The notes: a model not told the origin generated them from the sequence alone. 34,667 nt of DNA from CAYLZW01 sp964388085 (GCA_964388085.1 CAYLZW010000025.1:1-34667); one strand, 5' to 3'. Shown: positions 1-10,780, counted from the stretch's first letter. A program made the numbers and translations.

Positions 1-338
1 ACCAGATGGTGCTCTTGAAGGGCGTCAATGACGATTGGCGCATCGTGAAGGAGCTGAACCACCGCCTGCTGCTCCAGCGCGTGCGGCCGTATTATATCTA
101 CCAGTGCGACCTGGCCGAGGGCGTCAGCCACTTCCGCACCCCGGTCGAGGTGGGGCTGAACATCATCGAGATGCTGCGCGGACACACGAGCGGCCTCGCG
201 GTGCCGACCTTCGTCATCGACGGCCCCGGCGGCGGCGGGAAGATCCCGCTGCAGCCGAATTACGTTCGTGCCCACGAGGGGAAGGAGTGGACGCTGCGGA
301 ACTTCCGCGGGGACGAGTTCAAGTACTTCGAGCCGTAG
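1..338 (+). CDS. kamA: Lysine 2,3-aminomutase, C-terminal part (5' end outside window)
   Basis: The reading frame is open from the window edge to TAG at 336-338, so only about the last 112 residues are present. They match the C-terminal part of KamA-type radical SAM/PLP aminomutases, which convert L-lysine to beta-lysine. Visible motifs are GVND, VRPYYIYQCDL, GHFR-like SHFRTPVEVG, LRGHTSGLAVPTFVIDGPGG and GGKIPLQPNYV. The radical SAM cysteine motif and PLP lysine lie upstream and cannot be checked. The gene converges on the E1 gene with a 47-base gap. EpmB and glutamate 2,3-aminomutase are relatives; the intact GGGGK-LQPNY tail favours KamA-like proteins, but substrate cannot be settled from this fragment. 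Confidence 0.9.
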   Translation, partial: QMVLLKGVNDDWRIVKELNHRLLLQRVRPYYIYQCDLAEGVSHFRTPVEVGLNIIEMLRGHTSGLAVPTFVIDGPGGGGKIPLQPNYVRAHEGKEWTLRNFRGDEFKYFEP

Positions 339-367
339 TCCGCTCGGCCGCAGACGCTGTCGCGGCC

Positions 368-382
368 GCGCTCGCGGAGCGC
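368..382. terminator. Short GC hairpin between convergent genes
   Basis: GCGCTC and GAGCGC form a perfect 6-bp stem around a 3-base loop. The hairpin sits in the 47-base gap between the kamA stop and the E1 stop, where a bidirectional terminator would be expected. There is no T-run on either side, and such hairpins arise often at this GC content, so this is a weak call. Confidence 0.25.
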
Positions 383-385
383 CGC

Positions 386-2590
386 TCAGAAGGCCAAGGC
401 CTCGCGAGCGGCGGCCTCGATCTTCTTCGCGTTCGGCAGCGTGTCCTGCTCGAGGTTCGGCGCGAAGCCGATCGGGATGTCCTTCGCGGCGCAGCGGAAC
501 ACGGGCCCGTCGAGGTCCATGAAGCAATCGCGCGCGATGATCGCCGCCACCTCGCCGCCGATGCCGCCGAACAGGTGGTCCTCGTGCAGCACGAGCGCCT
601 TGCCCGTCTTCTGCACCGTGGCCCGGATGCCGTCCTCGTCGAGGGGCTTGATGGAGCGCAGGTCGAACACCTCGACCGAGTGCCCCTCCTGCGCCAGCGT
701 CTCGGCGGCCTGCAGCGCGAGGTGCACGGTGTTGCCGTAGGTGATGATCGACAAATCGTCACCTTCGCGGCGGACGCGTCCCTTGCCGAACGGGATGCAA
801 TAGTTCTCGTCGGTCTGCCCCGCGCGGGCTTCCTTGCGGTTGTAGATGTACTTCGGCTCGAGGAAGAACGTCGGCCCTTGTGAGCGAATGGCCGTGCGCA
901 ACAGACCGGACGCGTCGTCGGCGAAGGCGGGATACACCACGCGGATGCCCGGCAGGTGGCTCATGATCGCCTCGACGTTCTGTGAGTGGTACAGGCCGCC
1001 GGTGATGTAGCCGCCCGACGCGAGGCGCAGGACGACGTTCGGCGAGAACTGGCCCTTGGTGCGCCAGTACTCGTGTCCCATCTCGACGATCTGCTCCATG
1101 CCCGGCCAGACGTAATCGGCGAACTGCGCGGCCTCGATGACGACGCGGATGTTCGGATCGAAGCGGCTCATGCCATTGGCGGTGCCGATGATGTAGTCCT
1201 CGGCGATGGGCGCGTTGAAGACGCGGTCGTTGCCGAACTCTTGCATGAGGCCCTTTGTGAGGTTGAACACCCCGCCCTTGTCGGCGCTGGCGACGTCCTG
1301 GCCCCACAGGAACGTGTGCTCGTTGCGGCGGAACTCTTCCTTGAGCGTGCGGTTGATGGCCTCGCGCAGCTTCTCCTGTCCGTCGCCGGGCGGCTCGGTG
1401 GTGGCGTCGCTCGCGCTCTCGGGATCGTAGGCGGGCGGAATGACGAATTGCGCGTTGCTCTCGGGCGTCGGATCGGTCTCGGCCTCGGCGCGCGCGGCCT
1501 CCCGGTCGAGCAGCTCGTCGGACTCGCGCTCGAGGGCGACGAGGTCCTTCTCGCTCAGGATCTTCTTCTCGAGGATGTGCGCGCGCAGGCGAGCGACCGG
1601 GTCCCAGGCCTCGGCGGCGGCGAGCTCCTCCTTGCTGCGGTAGAGCTCCTGGGCGTCGGCGTTCGAGTGCGCGCCGAGGCGCACGCAGCGCGCGCTGATG
1701 AGCGCGGGCCCTGCGCCGGACTCGATGTGCGCCTTCGCCTCGAGGAGCGCGCGCCAGCTATCGAACACGTCGGTGCCGTCGCAGAGGATGACCTTGAGGT
1801 TCATGAGCCCGCGGTAATTGTCGCCCACCCGCACGTTGGCGGTCTGCTCGCGCGTCGGCACGCTGATGCCGTAGCCGTTCTCCTGGATGACGAAGCAGAC
1901 GGGCAGCTTGTGCAGGCTGGCGCCGTTGTAGGCCTCGTAGCAGTAGCCCTCGCTCGTCGAGGACTCGCCCTGGCTCGTGTAGGCGATCTCGTCCTTGCCG
2001 TAGTAACGGATGGCGCGCGCGACGCCGACGCCGTGCAGCGTGTGGTTGCCCGTGCACGAGGACACGTTCTGCACGCGGATGGCCGGCTTGGCGAAGTGGT
2101 TCGACATGTGTCGTCCGCCGGCGCCCGGGTCCTGGTCCTTCATGAGGCCGTTCAAGAACATCTCGTAGGGGCTTAGGCCCGCGGCGAGCGCGAGGGCGCC
2201 GTCTCGGTAGTACGGGAAGAGCCAGTCCTGGCTCTGGCGGAAGATCGAGCCGAGCGCGACCTGGATGCCTTCATGGCCGCCGCAGCGCGCGTGATAGGAC
2301 CAGCCCATGGCGCGGCGCGCGTAGCGGGTGGCGCGCTCGTCGATCTGACGCGCTTGATAGTGCAGCCGATACCAGCGGATCACGGTGGCGTCGTCGACGG
2401 AGACGCTGCTCGCCGCGAGCTTGCCGGGCCCGTCGTACAAGAACGTGCTCGCGGGGCCGCTCTCGATCTTGCCCTCGGCACCGCCCTCGCCAACACGGGG
2501 TGTGGCGTTGTTCGACCTCGTCGAGCGGGAGCGCTTCCCGGTGTTCGCGGAGGACTGGGCTTCGTTGGTGTCGATGCTCATAGCCGGCAT
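386..2590 (-). CDS. Fused alpha-beta 2-oxoacid dehydrogenase E1 component (thiamine diphosphate dependent)
   Basis: This 734-residue protein joins an E1-alpha half (roughly residues 60-400) to an E1-beta transketolase-like half (roughly 410-734). Such E1s decarboxylate pyruvate or branched-chain 2-oxoacids and pass the acyl group to a lipoyl E2. The alpha half has the thiamine diphosphate region (SQGESSTSEG ... VIQENGYGISVPT), with GES where GDG is usual. The beta half shows FLWGQDVASADKGGVF, NAPIAEDYIIG and ASGGYITGGLYHSQ. The family often has separate alpha and beta chains; the fusion is known in several phyla. Starts are ambiguous: ATG at 2590, ATG at 2581, or TTG at 2617. I chose 2590, which has a weak GGGG upstream. 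No E2 or E3 gene is next to it. Substrate (pyruvate or 2-oxoisovalerate type) is not decided. Confidence 0.88.
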   Translation of the reverse strand: MPAMSIDTNEAQSSANTGKRSRSTRSNNATPRVGEGGAEGKIESGPASTFLYDGPGKLAASSVSVDDATVIRWYRLHYQARQIDERATRYARRAMGWSYHARCGGHEGIQVALGSIFRQSQDWLFPYYRDGALALAAGLSPYEMFLNGLMKDQDPGAGGRHMSNHFAKPAIRVQNVSSCTGNHTLHGVGVARAIRYYGKDEIAYTSQGESSTSEGYCYEAYNGASLHKLPVCFVIQENGYGISVPTREQTANVRVGDNYRGLMNLKVILCDGTDVFDSWRALLEAKAHIESGAGPALISARCVRLGAHSNADAQELYRSKEELAAAEAWDPVARLRAHILEKKILSEKDLVALERESDELLDREAARAEAETDPTPESNAQFVIPPAYDPESASDATTEPPGDGQEKLREAINRTLKEEFRRNEHTFLWGQDVASADKGGVFNLTKGLMQEFGNDRVFNAPIAEDYIIGTANGMSRFDPNIRVVIEAAQFADYVWPGMEQIVEMGHEYWRTKGQFSPNVVLRLASGGYITGGLYHSQNVEAIMSHLPGIRVVYPAFADDASGLLRTAIRSQGPTFFLEPKYIYNRKEARAGQTDENYCIPFGKGRVRREGDDLSIITYGNTVHLALQAAETLAQEGHSVEVFDLRSIKPLDEDGIRATVQKTGKALVLHEDHLFGGIGGEVAAIIARDCFMDLDGPVFRCAAKDIPIGFAPNLEQDTLPNAKKIEAAAREALAF

Positions 2591-2679
2591 CTTGCAGACC
2601 CCGTGGGGGGTAGGCAAGGGTCCTGAGCGCGATGTCGCCGCGCCGCGGCCGTCGTCGAGCCCGTGCTACAAGCAAGGCC

Positions 2680-4215
2680 ATGGACCTGCCGCTCGCGCGC
2701 TCCCGAGCTCTGTTGTCCCTGCTGGCCCTGCTGGCCCTGCCGAGCCTGCTCTCGGCCGCCTGCGCGACGTCGTCCGAGGGGCGTACGGGCGCGAAGGCGG
2801 GCGAGCCGCCGCCGGAGGTCATCGCGTCGTCGAAGGGCAGCGCCGCGCACCCCCATAGCGGAGAGCCGCCGCGCTCGCCGGCGGGCTCGGACCTGTCGAC
2901 GCTGCCCTCGCGCTACCCGCAGGGCGTTTGGCTGCCCATCGAGGCGCCGCTTTTGTCCATGCAGCTCGTCACGAAGGTCCGCGTGAACGGGACCCCGGCC
3001 ACCGCCACCCTCGACACCGGCGCCATGAGCACGGTCATGAGCGTCCCCATGGCGGCGAAGCTCGGCGTGCTGTCCGCGTACACGCCGCGCGGACGCGCGG
3101 TGAAGGCCTTCGATGCACACGGGGACGTCATCGAGGGCGAGCGCCTGCCGCTCGGAGAGCTGCACATCGGCGCGCACCGCTGGGTCGACGCCGAGGTGCT
3201 CGTCATCGGCGATCAGCCGGGCCTGTTCCTCATCGGCGCCGACCTCCTGCAGTCGGTGGACCTCTACCTGGCCGCCGACGAGGGCCTCGTCGGGCTGTTC
3301 GAGCCGGGCGCCGCTCCCGTCGAGCCGAGCGACCGCGCGGTGTCGCTCATCGTCGGAGAGCGCCAACTGCAAGTGAAGGCGACCGCGCGGAGCGCCCAGG
3401 GAGATCCGGTGCAGTTTCCGCTCATCGTCGACACCGGCGCGTCGGGCACCTCGGTGCCGGCCCTCGTCGGCGTGAACGGCGGGCTGCCGGCCGATCTGGC
3501 CTACGAGAGCCGCACGCTCGCGGTCGGCGGAGAGTCGCGCAACCGCGGCCGCTTCGTGCTCGACCCGCTGCACCTCGGGGACGAGGTCGTCAGCGCCGGG
3601 CGGGTGCTCGCGCTCGGCTCGACCATGGCGCGCGGAGAAGGCGCCGGGCTGCTCGGCAACGACGTCATGATGCGGCACCACACCGTCATCAGCTTCGCGC
3701 GCGGCAAGATGTGGCTGCGTCCGCTGCCGCCGCGGCCGGCGCTGCGCACGACGGGGCCGGGCGGTGTCCGCTGCACGAGCGCCCTGCCGAGCGACAAAGG
3801 CGACGCCGACGCGTCCGTCGAGAGCGCGCGCAGCGTGCCGTGCATCCACGTCGGGCTGCGCGAGCCGGACGCGAACGTGGTCATGCCCGACGACGCCATG
3901 CAGGACCTCTGTCTGCAGGTCGACGTCGCGCGCGCCTACGCCGGCAAGACGCTGGAGCTCGCCATCACCGCCCAGGACGAGCGCGGCGAGGAGCTGTTCA
4001 ACGGCGGCGCCCTGCGCGCCTTCGTGACGGTCAACGGCGAGGGCCAGCACGGCTGCTTCACGCTCTGGCGCCAGCTCGACCGGCTCGGCCTCGAGCAGGG
4101 CTCGCGCGTGCAGCTGCGCTGGGTGCGCACAGAGGGCATCTTGTGGCCTTGTGATCCCATGCGGACCCAGTGCTTGACCTTCACCGGTCCGCTCGCGCGC
4201 CTCAAGGTCCGGTAG
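2680..4215 (+). CDS. Secreted or lipid-anchored retropepsin-like aspartyl protease with two DTGA motifs
   Basis: The 511-residue product begins with a basic tip and a Leu-rich hydrophobic stretch ending LLSAAC. Cys28 may be lipidated, although Ser at -3 makes the lipobox imperfect. Two retropepsin-type active-site motifs follow: LDTGAMST with Asp112 and VDTGASGT with Asp251, each starting its own beta-rich domain. This resembles a tandem pair of single-lobe proteases, which normally dimerise to bring two Asp residues together. A Cys-containing C-terminal region (about residues 360-511) is not recognised. The start at 2680 is chosen because the signal sequence follows directly; an upstream ATG at 2632 would add an Arg-rich leader. 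The MATE gene starts 4 bases after the stop, so the two are probably cotranscribed. Protease activity is inferred from the motifs only. Confidence 0.75.
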   Translation: MDLPLARSRALLSLLALLALPSLLSAACATSSEGRTGAKAGEPPPEVIASSKGSAAHPHSGEPPRSPAGSDLSTLPSRYPQGVWLPIEAPLLSMQLVTKVRVNGTPATATLDTGAMSTVMSVPMAAKLGVLSAYTPRGRAVKAFDAHGDVIEGERLPLGELHIGAHRWVDAEVLVIGDQPGLFLIGADLLQSVDLYLAADEGLVGLFEPGAAPVEPSDRAVSLIVGERQLQVKATARSAQGDPVQFPLIVDTGASGTSVPALVGVNGGLPADLAYESRTLAVGGESRNRGRFVLDPLHLGDEVVSAGRVLALGSTMARGEGAGLLGNDVMMRHHTVISFARGKMWLRPLPPRPALRTTGPGGVRCTSALPSDKGDADASVESARSVPCIHVGLREPDANVVMPDDAMQDLCLQVDVARAYAGKTLELAITAQDERGEELFNGGALRAFVTVNGEGQHGCFTLWRQLDRLGLEQGSRVQLRWVRTEGILWPCDPMRTQCLTFTGPLARLKVR

Positions 4216-4219
4216 CCGC

Positions 4220-5668
4220 GTGCCGCCCGTCGTACCGCCGCCAGCCCAGCCCGACGCGAGGCCGAAGACCGAGCCGGTGCTAAAGCCCATCGTGAAGCTC
4301 GCCGTGCCGCTCGGCGCGGCGCAGCTCGGCCAGGCGCTCATCTCGCTCACCGACACCGCCGTCGTCGGACGCGCGAGCGCCGCCGATCTCGCGGGCGTCG
4401 CGCTCGGCAACAGCATCTTCTTCACCGTGTTCGTGCTCTGCATGGGCGCCGTCATCGGCATGGAGCCCCTCGTCAGCCAAGCGGTGGGCGCCGGCGATCA
4501 CGAGCGCGCGCGCCGCGCCATGCGGCAGGGCGTCCTGCTCTCCGCCCTCGCGACGCTGCCGGGCAGCCTGCTCATCGTCGTCGTGCTCTCCTCCCTGCAC
4601 CGCTTCGGCCTCGACGAGAGCGTCATCGAGCCGACGCGCACCTACGTGTACGGACGCCTGCCGGGCCTGTTCCCGTCGCTGGCCTTCATCGCGCTGCGCG
4701 GCTTTTTGCAAGGGCACAACATCACCCGGCCGGCCGTGCTCGCGACGCTGGCCGCCATCGTCATCAACATCCCCGCGGACCTCTTGCTCGTGTTCGGCGA
4801 CGACGGGCTCGTGGGCGTCGGCCTGCCGGCGCTCGGCGTGCCCGCGCTCGGCGCCGCGGGCGCGGGCATCGCCTCCGCCACCGTCAACTACGTGCAGTGC
4901 GTGTTGCTCGTCGAGCCCGTTCGCCGGGTCGGCCCCGAGCGCGGGGGGACGGCGCGCTTTGCCCGCTGGCGAGAGGCCGCCGCTCGACGGGACGAGCTCG
5001 CGCGCGTGCTGCGCGTCGGCATGCCCATGGGCCTGCAGTTCGCCTTCGAGGTCGCCTTCTTCTCGTCGGTGTCGTTCCTCATGGGGCGCATGGGCGCGCT
5101 GCAGCTCGCCGCGCACCAGGTGGCGCTGACCATCGCGTCCGCGCCCTTCCACGCCTGTATGGGCATCGGCAGCGCCACCAGCGTCGTCGTCGGGCAGCGC
5201 ATCGGCGCCGGTGATCAGCGCGGCGCCTACCTCGCGGGCACGAGCGGCATCGGCCTCGGCTTTCTCTTGATGACGTCGACGGGCGTGTGCTTTTTGCTCT
5301 TCCCCTCCCTCATCGTGCGCGGCTTCACCGACGACGCGGGCGTCATCGAGGCCGCCTCGGTGCTCTTGCGCATCGCCGGCTTCTTCGCCCTCAGCGACGG
5401 CGTGCAAGCGGTGGCCTCCGGAGCGCTGCGCGGCGCCGGCGACACCCTGTGGCCCTTCGCCATTCACCTCTGCTCCCACTGGGCCGTCGGCATGCCGTGC
5501 GCGCTCTTGTTCGCCTACTGGCTCGACGGCGGCGCCGCGGGCCTGTGGTGGGGCCTGACCACGGGGCTGACGGTCTCGGCGGTGTCCCTGACGCTGCGCT
5601 TCCTCCGTCGGGCGCGCCAGGGCTACAGCGCGCTCGAGGCAGAGGGCGCCGGGCAGGATCTCGCGTGA
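4220..5668 (+). CDS. MATE family multidrug/cation antiporter
   Basis: This is a 482-residue, 12-segment-type inner-membrane protein, the usual length for MATE exporters, which drive drug or metabolite efflux with H+ or Na+. Two MatE halves are visible. The first begins around residue 20 (KLAVPLGAAQLGQALISLTD) and the second around residue 250 (RVLRVGMPMGLQFAFEVAFF). Family-like signatures include DTAVVGR, GMEPLVSQAVGAGD and GALRGAGDTLWPF. The GTG start lies 4 bases after the protease stop with no strong ribosome site, which suggests translational coupling. Its own stop overlaps the GTG of the next gene. The substrate cannot be predicted. Confidence 0.92.
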   Translation: MPPVVPPPAQPDARPKTEPVLKPIVKLAVPLGAAQLGQALISLTDTAVVGRASAADLAGVALGNSIFFTVFVLCMGAVIGMEPLVSQAVGAGDHERARRAMRQGVLLSALATLPGSLLIVVVLSSLHRFGLDESVIEPTRTYVYGRLPGLFPSLAFIALRGFLQGHNITRPAVLATLAAIVINIPADLLLVFGDDGLVGVGLPALGVPALGAAGAGIASATVNYVQCVLLVEPVRRVGPERGGTARFARWREAAARRDELARVLRVGMPMGLQFAFEVAFFSSVSFLMGRMGALQLAAHQVALTIASAPFHACMGIGSATSVVVGQRIGAGDQRGAYLAGTSGIGLGFLLMTSTGVCFLLFPSLIVRGFTDDAGVIEAASVLLRIAGFFALSDGVQAVASGALRGAGDTLWPFAIHLCSHWAVGMPCALLFAYWLDGGAAGLWWGLTTGLTVSAVSLTLRFLRRARQGYSALEAEGAGQDLA

Positions 5669-6078
5669 GCGCCCGCGCCGGGCTGCTCGCCGTGCTGGTG
5701 CTCGGCGCCCTTTGTGCGCTCTTTGCCTACCTCTTCGGCGCGCCTGCCGACGACGAGCCGGCGGCCGTTCCCGCCGCGGTGGCACAACAGCGCGCGCACG
5801 TCCGCGCGCGGCTCGAGCTCGACCGCGCACGCGAGGCGCTCCGCCAGGGCGACACGGACGCCGCGACGCGCTTCGCGCAGGGTGCGCTCGCGCTCGACGA
5901 CGACTCAGCCGACGCCCTGCGCCTGCTCGCCGTCCTGCACAAGCGCGCCGGACGGGACGCCGAGGCTTGCCGCCACATGCGCGACTACGTGCGGCGCGCG
6001 GCGACGCCCGAGCCCGCCCGCGCCCGCCTGCTCGAGAGCGCCTGTACGGACGCCGGCGCCGACGGCGGCCCCCCCTGA
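5665..6078 (+). CDS. Small membrane-anchored TPR-like protein
   Basis: The 137-residue product has an N-terminal hydrophobic anchor (about residues 5-24, GLLAVLVLGALCALFAYLF), then a helical region with a TPR-like pattern. The repeats show as ALRQGDTDAATRFAQGALALD followed by SADALRLLAVLHKRAGRDAEA. The start GTG at 5665 overlaps the MATE stop as GTGA, so it is the third gene of the protease-MATE unit. Its role is unknown. TPR proteins usually hold protein partners, and the anchor would place it on the outer face of the inner membrane. The protein ends in an Asp/Ala/Gly tail with a free Cys. Confidence 0.65.
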   Translation: MSARAGLLAVLVLGALCALFAYLFGAPADDEPAAVPAAVAQQRAHVRARLELDRAREALRQGDTDAATRFAQGALALDDDSADALRLLAVLHKRAGRDAEACRHMRDYVRRAATPEPARARLLESACTDAGADGGPP

Positions 6079-6164
6079 GGATCTGTCCCTCATCGCGCCA
6101 CGCAGCCCATGCGAAGGGCGGCGGGCTCTTTGCATTTGCTAGCGTGGCAAGGAGAGGTGGCCTC

Positions 6165-6605
6165 ATGTCTTACGGCTTGTCCCTCGTCGCGCGGAAGGCT
6201 CTGCTCCCCACTCTCGCCATTACCCTCGGCGCGCTCATGTACGTGCCCGGCACGCTGGTCGAGAACGGCACCTGCGAGCGCTTCGCCGGTGGTCTGTCCG
6301 GCAACGATCCGGACGCGGAGACCACGCTCGTCATGTGCCGCTGCGGCGATCGCCTGTACGGCCGCTTGCGCGTCGAAGGCCAAGCAGGCCTCAGCGTGGG
6401 CGAGCTCGTCGGCGAGCTGCGCGACGACGGGCACGCGGTCTTCGTCGACGTGCAGCCGCTCGTGAGCCGACCGAACCCGGGCTGGCAGTTCTGCTACGAC
6501 GACGTGTATGAGCTCAGCTGGGATCCGGCCGAGCGGCGGCTCAGCGGCACCTATCGCTCGGAGCAATGCGACGACACGGGCACGATGGTCTTGCGCAGGC
6601 GTTGA
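6165..6605 (+). CDS. Hypothetical exported or anchored small protein
   Basis: I do not recognise this 146-residue protein. It has a hydrophobic N-terminal segment (about residues 8-27, including LLPTLAITLGALMYVPGTL), then a mostly beta-looking domain with several Cys residues (NGTCERF, VMCRCGDR, FCYDD, EQCDD) that could form disulfides outside the cytoplasm. A good ribosome site (GGAGAGG, 6165 minus about 8) supports the ATG at 6165. The C-terminal half (GWQFCYDDVYELSWDPAERRLSGTYRSEQC) looks like a single lipocalin-like or edge-strand hairpin, but no family can be named. It is 86 bases after the TPR gene and converges with the ABC transporter gene. Confidence 0.6.
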   Translation: MSYGLSLVARKALLPTLAITLGALMYVPGTLVENGTCERFAGGLSGNDPDAETTLVMCRCGDRLYGRLRVEGQAGLSVGELVGELRDDGHAVFVDVQPLVSRPNPGWQFCYDDVYELSWDPAERRLSGTYRSEQCDDTGTMVLRRR

Positions 6606-6650
6606 TCTTCGGCGTCTGCTCCGTTCAACCCTCGGCAAGAATCAGCGCTG

Positions 6651-8693
<2,043 letters not shown>

Positions 8694-8803
8694 CGGCGGA
8701 AACCTATCGGGCAAGACTCGGGGAAACGAACCTAATGCCTCGCCCCCGCCGCGGGTAGAGCGCCAGGGAGCCTTCAGCAGGAGCGGTGATAACGTCTCCG
8801 CCC

Positions 8804-10078
8804 ATGAGCCAACGCTTCCCTCGTCGGGCGCTCCTGAAGGGCGCCGCCGCCTCCTCCCTGCTCGCGCTCGGCGGCTGCTCCACGCTGCTCGAGGCCGGCC
8901 TCGGCCACGGCCGGCCTCGTCGGGCGCCGCCCGGCACACGCGGCTTCGTGCAGCGCATGTTCGACGGCCTCACCCCCGCGCGCGTGTGGGACACGCACGT
9001 GCACCTGATCGGCCTCGGCACCGGCGACAGCGGCTGCTGGGTGCATCCGGCCTACCGCGAGGAATTCCAGAAGCGGCTCTTGTTCGACCTCTACCTGCTC
9101 GCCTCTGGCGTCGAGCATCAGGGGCACGCCGACGAGGAGTACCTGACCCGCCTCACGCAGCTCACGCAGCTCGCGTACCCGCGCGGCGCCATCGTGCTGA
9201 TGGCCTTCGATTATCGCGTGCGGGAGGACGGCAGCGAGGACAAGGAGCGCTCCGAGATCCACACGCCGAACGAGTACCTCTACCGCGTGAAAGAGCGCTT
9301 CCCGCGCGTGCGGGCCGCGGCCTCCATTCACCCCTACCGTAAGGACGCGCTCGAGCGGCTCGACGAGGCCAAGGCCAAGGGCGCCGTCGCCATCAAATGG
9401 TTACCGAACGCGCACGGCATCGATCCGGCGCTGCCGCGGCTCGACAAATATTACCAGAAGCTGAATGACCTCGGGCTCTTGCTCATTACGCACAGCGGCG
9501 AAGAGCAGGCGGTGGACTCGGCCGAGAGCCAGTCCTTCGGCAACGTGCTGAAGCTGCGGCGCGCGCTCGATCAGGGCGTCCGCGTCGTCGTCGCGCACGC
9601 GGCCGGCCTCGGCGAGGGCGCTGACCTCGACGCGAAGGAGGCCGAGCGCCGGGAGCTCGCGTCCTACGATCTGTGGTTGCGGCTCATGGGCGAGAAGCAA
9701 TACGAGGACAACCTGTTCGCCGACATCTCGGCCATGACGCAATTCAATCGCTCGGGGCGACCGCTGCGCGAGCTCCTGAAGGCGAAGGAGCTGCACCCGC
9801 GCCTCGTCAACGGCAGCGACTATCCGCTGCCGGCCATCAACCCGCTGGTGTCGACGAGATGGCTCGAGCGCTTCGGCTACCTCTCGAAGGAGGACCGCCT
9901 TCGCTGCAACGAGGTCTACGAGGCGAACCCGCTGCTGTACGACTTCGTCGTCAAGCGCGCGCTCGCCTGGCGGGAAGACGGCGTCGAGCATCGCTTCTCG
10001 CCCTGCGTGTTCGAGACCGCCTGGCTGTTCGCGGGGCACACGGCGAAGACGCGCCCGATGCCGAAGGCGAGCGCGTAG
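8804..10078 (+). CDS. Tat-exported lipoprotein of the amidohydrolase (Amidohydrolase_2-type) family
   Basis: The 424-residue product starts with a twin-arginine signal (PRRALLKG, Arg7-Arg8) followed by a hydrophobic run and a lipobox LGGC with Cys25. The enzyme would therefore be exported folded and anchored to lipid. The rest is a TIM-barrel metal hydrolase: WDTHVHLIG gives the metal-binding His65-X-His67, and later strands carry LITHSGEE, VVAHAAG and NGSDYPLPA with Asp339. These are the usual metal/catalytic positions of amidohydrolases. ATG 8804 is preferred because the signal peptide begins there; a GTG at 8786 would add six residues. The closest AGGAG (8779-8783) is oddly 20 bases upstream. 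Substrate is unknown. Confidence 0.82.
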   Translation: MSQRFPRRALLKGAAASSLLALGGCSTLLEAGLGHGRPRRAPPGTRGFVQRMFDGLTPARVWDTHVHLIGLGTGDSGCWVHPAYREEFQKRLLFDLYLLASGVEHQGHADEEYLTRLTQLTQLAYPRGAIVLMAFDYRVREDGSEDKERSEIHTPNEYLYRVKERFPRVRAAASIHPYRKDALERLDEAKAKGAVAIKWLPNAHGIDPALPRLDKYYQKLNDLGLLLITHSGEEQAVDSAESQSFGNVLKLRRALDQGVRVVVAHAAGLGEGADLDAKEAERRELASYDLWLRLMGEKQYEDNLFADISAMTQFNRSGRPLRELLKAKELHPRLVNGSDYPLPAINPLVSTRWLERFGYLSKEDRLRCNEVYEANPLLYDFVVKRALAWREDGVEHRFSPCVFETAWLFAGHTAKTRPMPKASA

Positions 10079-10101
10079 CCGCCGCCTCTCCCAGGGCAGG
10101 C

Positions 10102-10656
10102 TCAGTAGGCCATCGCCTCGCCTTCGCTCTCCGGCGGGCCCGCCTGGAAGCGCCGGCCAATGTTCCCCACGATGTTGGGCGCCTGCTGGTAGCCGAGCGT
10201 CCCGACGATGATGGCGCCCGTAATGGGCAAGACCATCATCACGGCCGGGAAGCCTACGTAGGCGCACGGAATGGCGATCGGGACCGCAGCGAGGATCCAC
10301 GTCGGCACGGACACGAGGAGCGCCGGGGCCGCCAGGGCAGCGATGACGACGACCAGAGCGAGGGGAATCAAGAGCAGCGGGTTCAGGAACTGTCCGGCGT
10401 AGAACCCGAGGATGCCGCCACAGATCGCGCCTACGACGCGGAGCGGGAAATCGTCGGCACTGTCGGTCGCGGCGGGGTCCGCGGAGGGCGCCTCTCGTCG
10501 CTGCGCCTTCTGCCTGGCGGGGACGGTGGGCTCTTGTCGCTCTGTCGCGGGCTCCTCGAGCTCCAAGGGCGGAGGTGGATCCGCGAGATCAGCGGGCGCC
10601 GGACCCTGCTGTGCGGCGAGCCCGAGCAGGCCCACCAGCCAGATGCTGGACAACAC
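10102..10656 (-). CDS. Hypothetical multi-pass membrane protein with signal peptide and Pro-rich linker
   Basis: The 184-residue product begins at GTG 10656, five bases after an excellent ribosome site (GGAGG). A short signal-like stretch (SIWLVGLLGLAA) leads to a Pro/Glu/Ala-rich linker (about residues 16-70). Three to four close hydrophobic segments follow between about residues 73 and 160 (including VVGAICGGILGFYAGQFL and LLIPLALVVVIAALAAPALL), with a short polar tail. I do not recognise a family. It lies 193 bases downstream of the GH57 gene on the same strand, so it may have its own promoter. It converges with the amidohydrolase gene. Confidence 0.62.
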   Translation of the reverse strand: MLSSIWLVGLLGLAAQQGPAPADLADPPPPLELEEPATERQEPTVPARQKAQRREAPSADPAATDSADDFPLRVVGAICGGILGFYAGQFLNPLLLIPLALVVVIAALAAPALLVSVPTWILAAVPIAIPCAYVGFPAVMMVLPITGAIIVGTLGYQQAPNIVGNIGRRFQAGPPESEGEAMAY

Positions 10657-10780
10657 ATTCTCCTCCGTTCGAGCGCCAAGTGTTCGACGACAAGGGCGAG
10701 CAATGCAAGCTGTCGGCCATGCGGGCGCGCACGAATGCGCTGCAGTCCGCGTCCCCGGCGTGTGCGCCAGGTGCCGCGTT

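Noticed and set aside
35..883. 282-codon plus-strand frame across the kamA tail and E1 gene
   Set aside because: It overlaps two well-supported genes in other frames and encodes only Arg/Ala/Leu/Glu-rich low-complexity sequence.
4280..6166. Very long minus-strand open frame opposite the MATE and TPR genes
   Set aside because: Its product is a run of Arg/Ala/Gly/His/Glu with no domain. It mirrors real plus-strand genes, as is usual at this GC content.
8804..10078. Aminocarboxymuconate semialdehyde decarboxylase (ACMSD), which would complete the aminomuconate route
   Set aside because: It belongs to the same amidohydrolase family, but the Tat/lipobox export signal and its distance of more than 11 kb from the operon argue against a cytoplasmic ACMSD.
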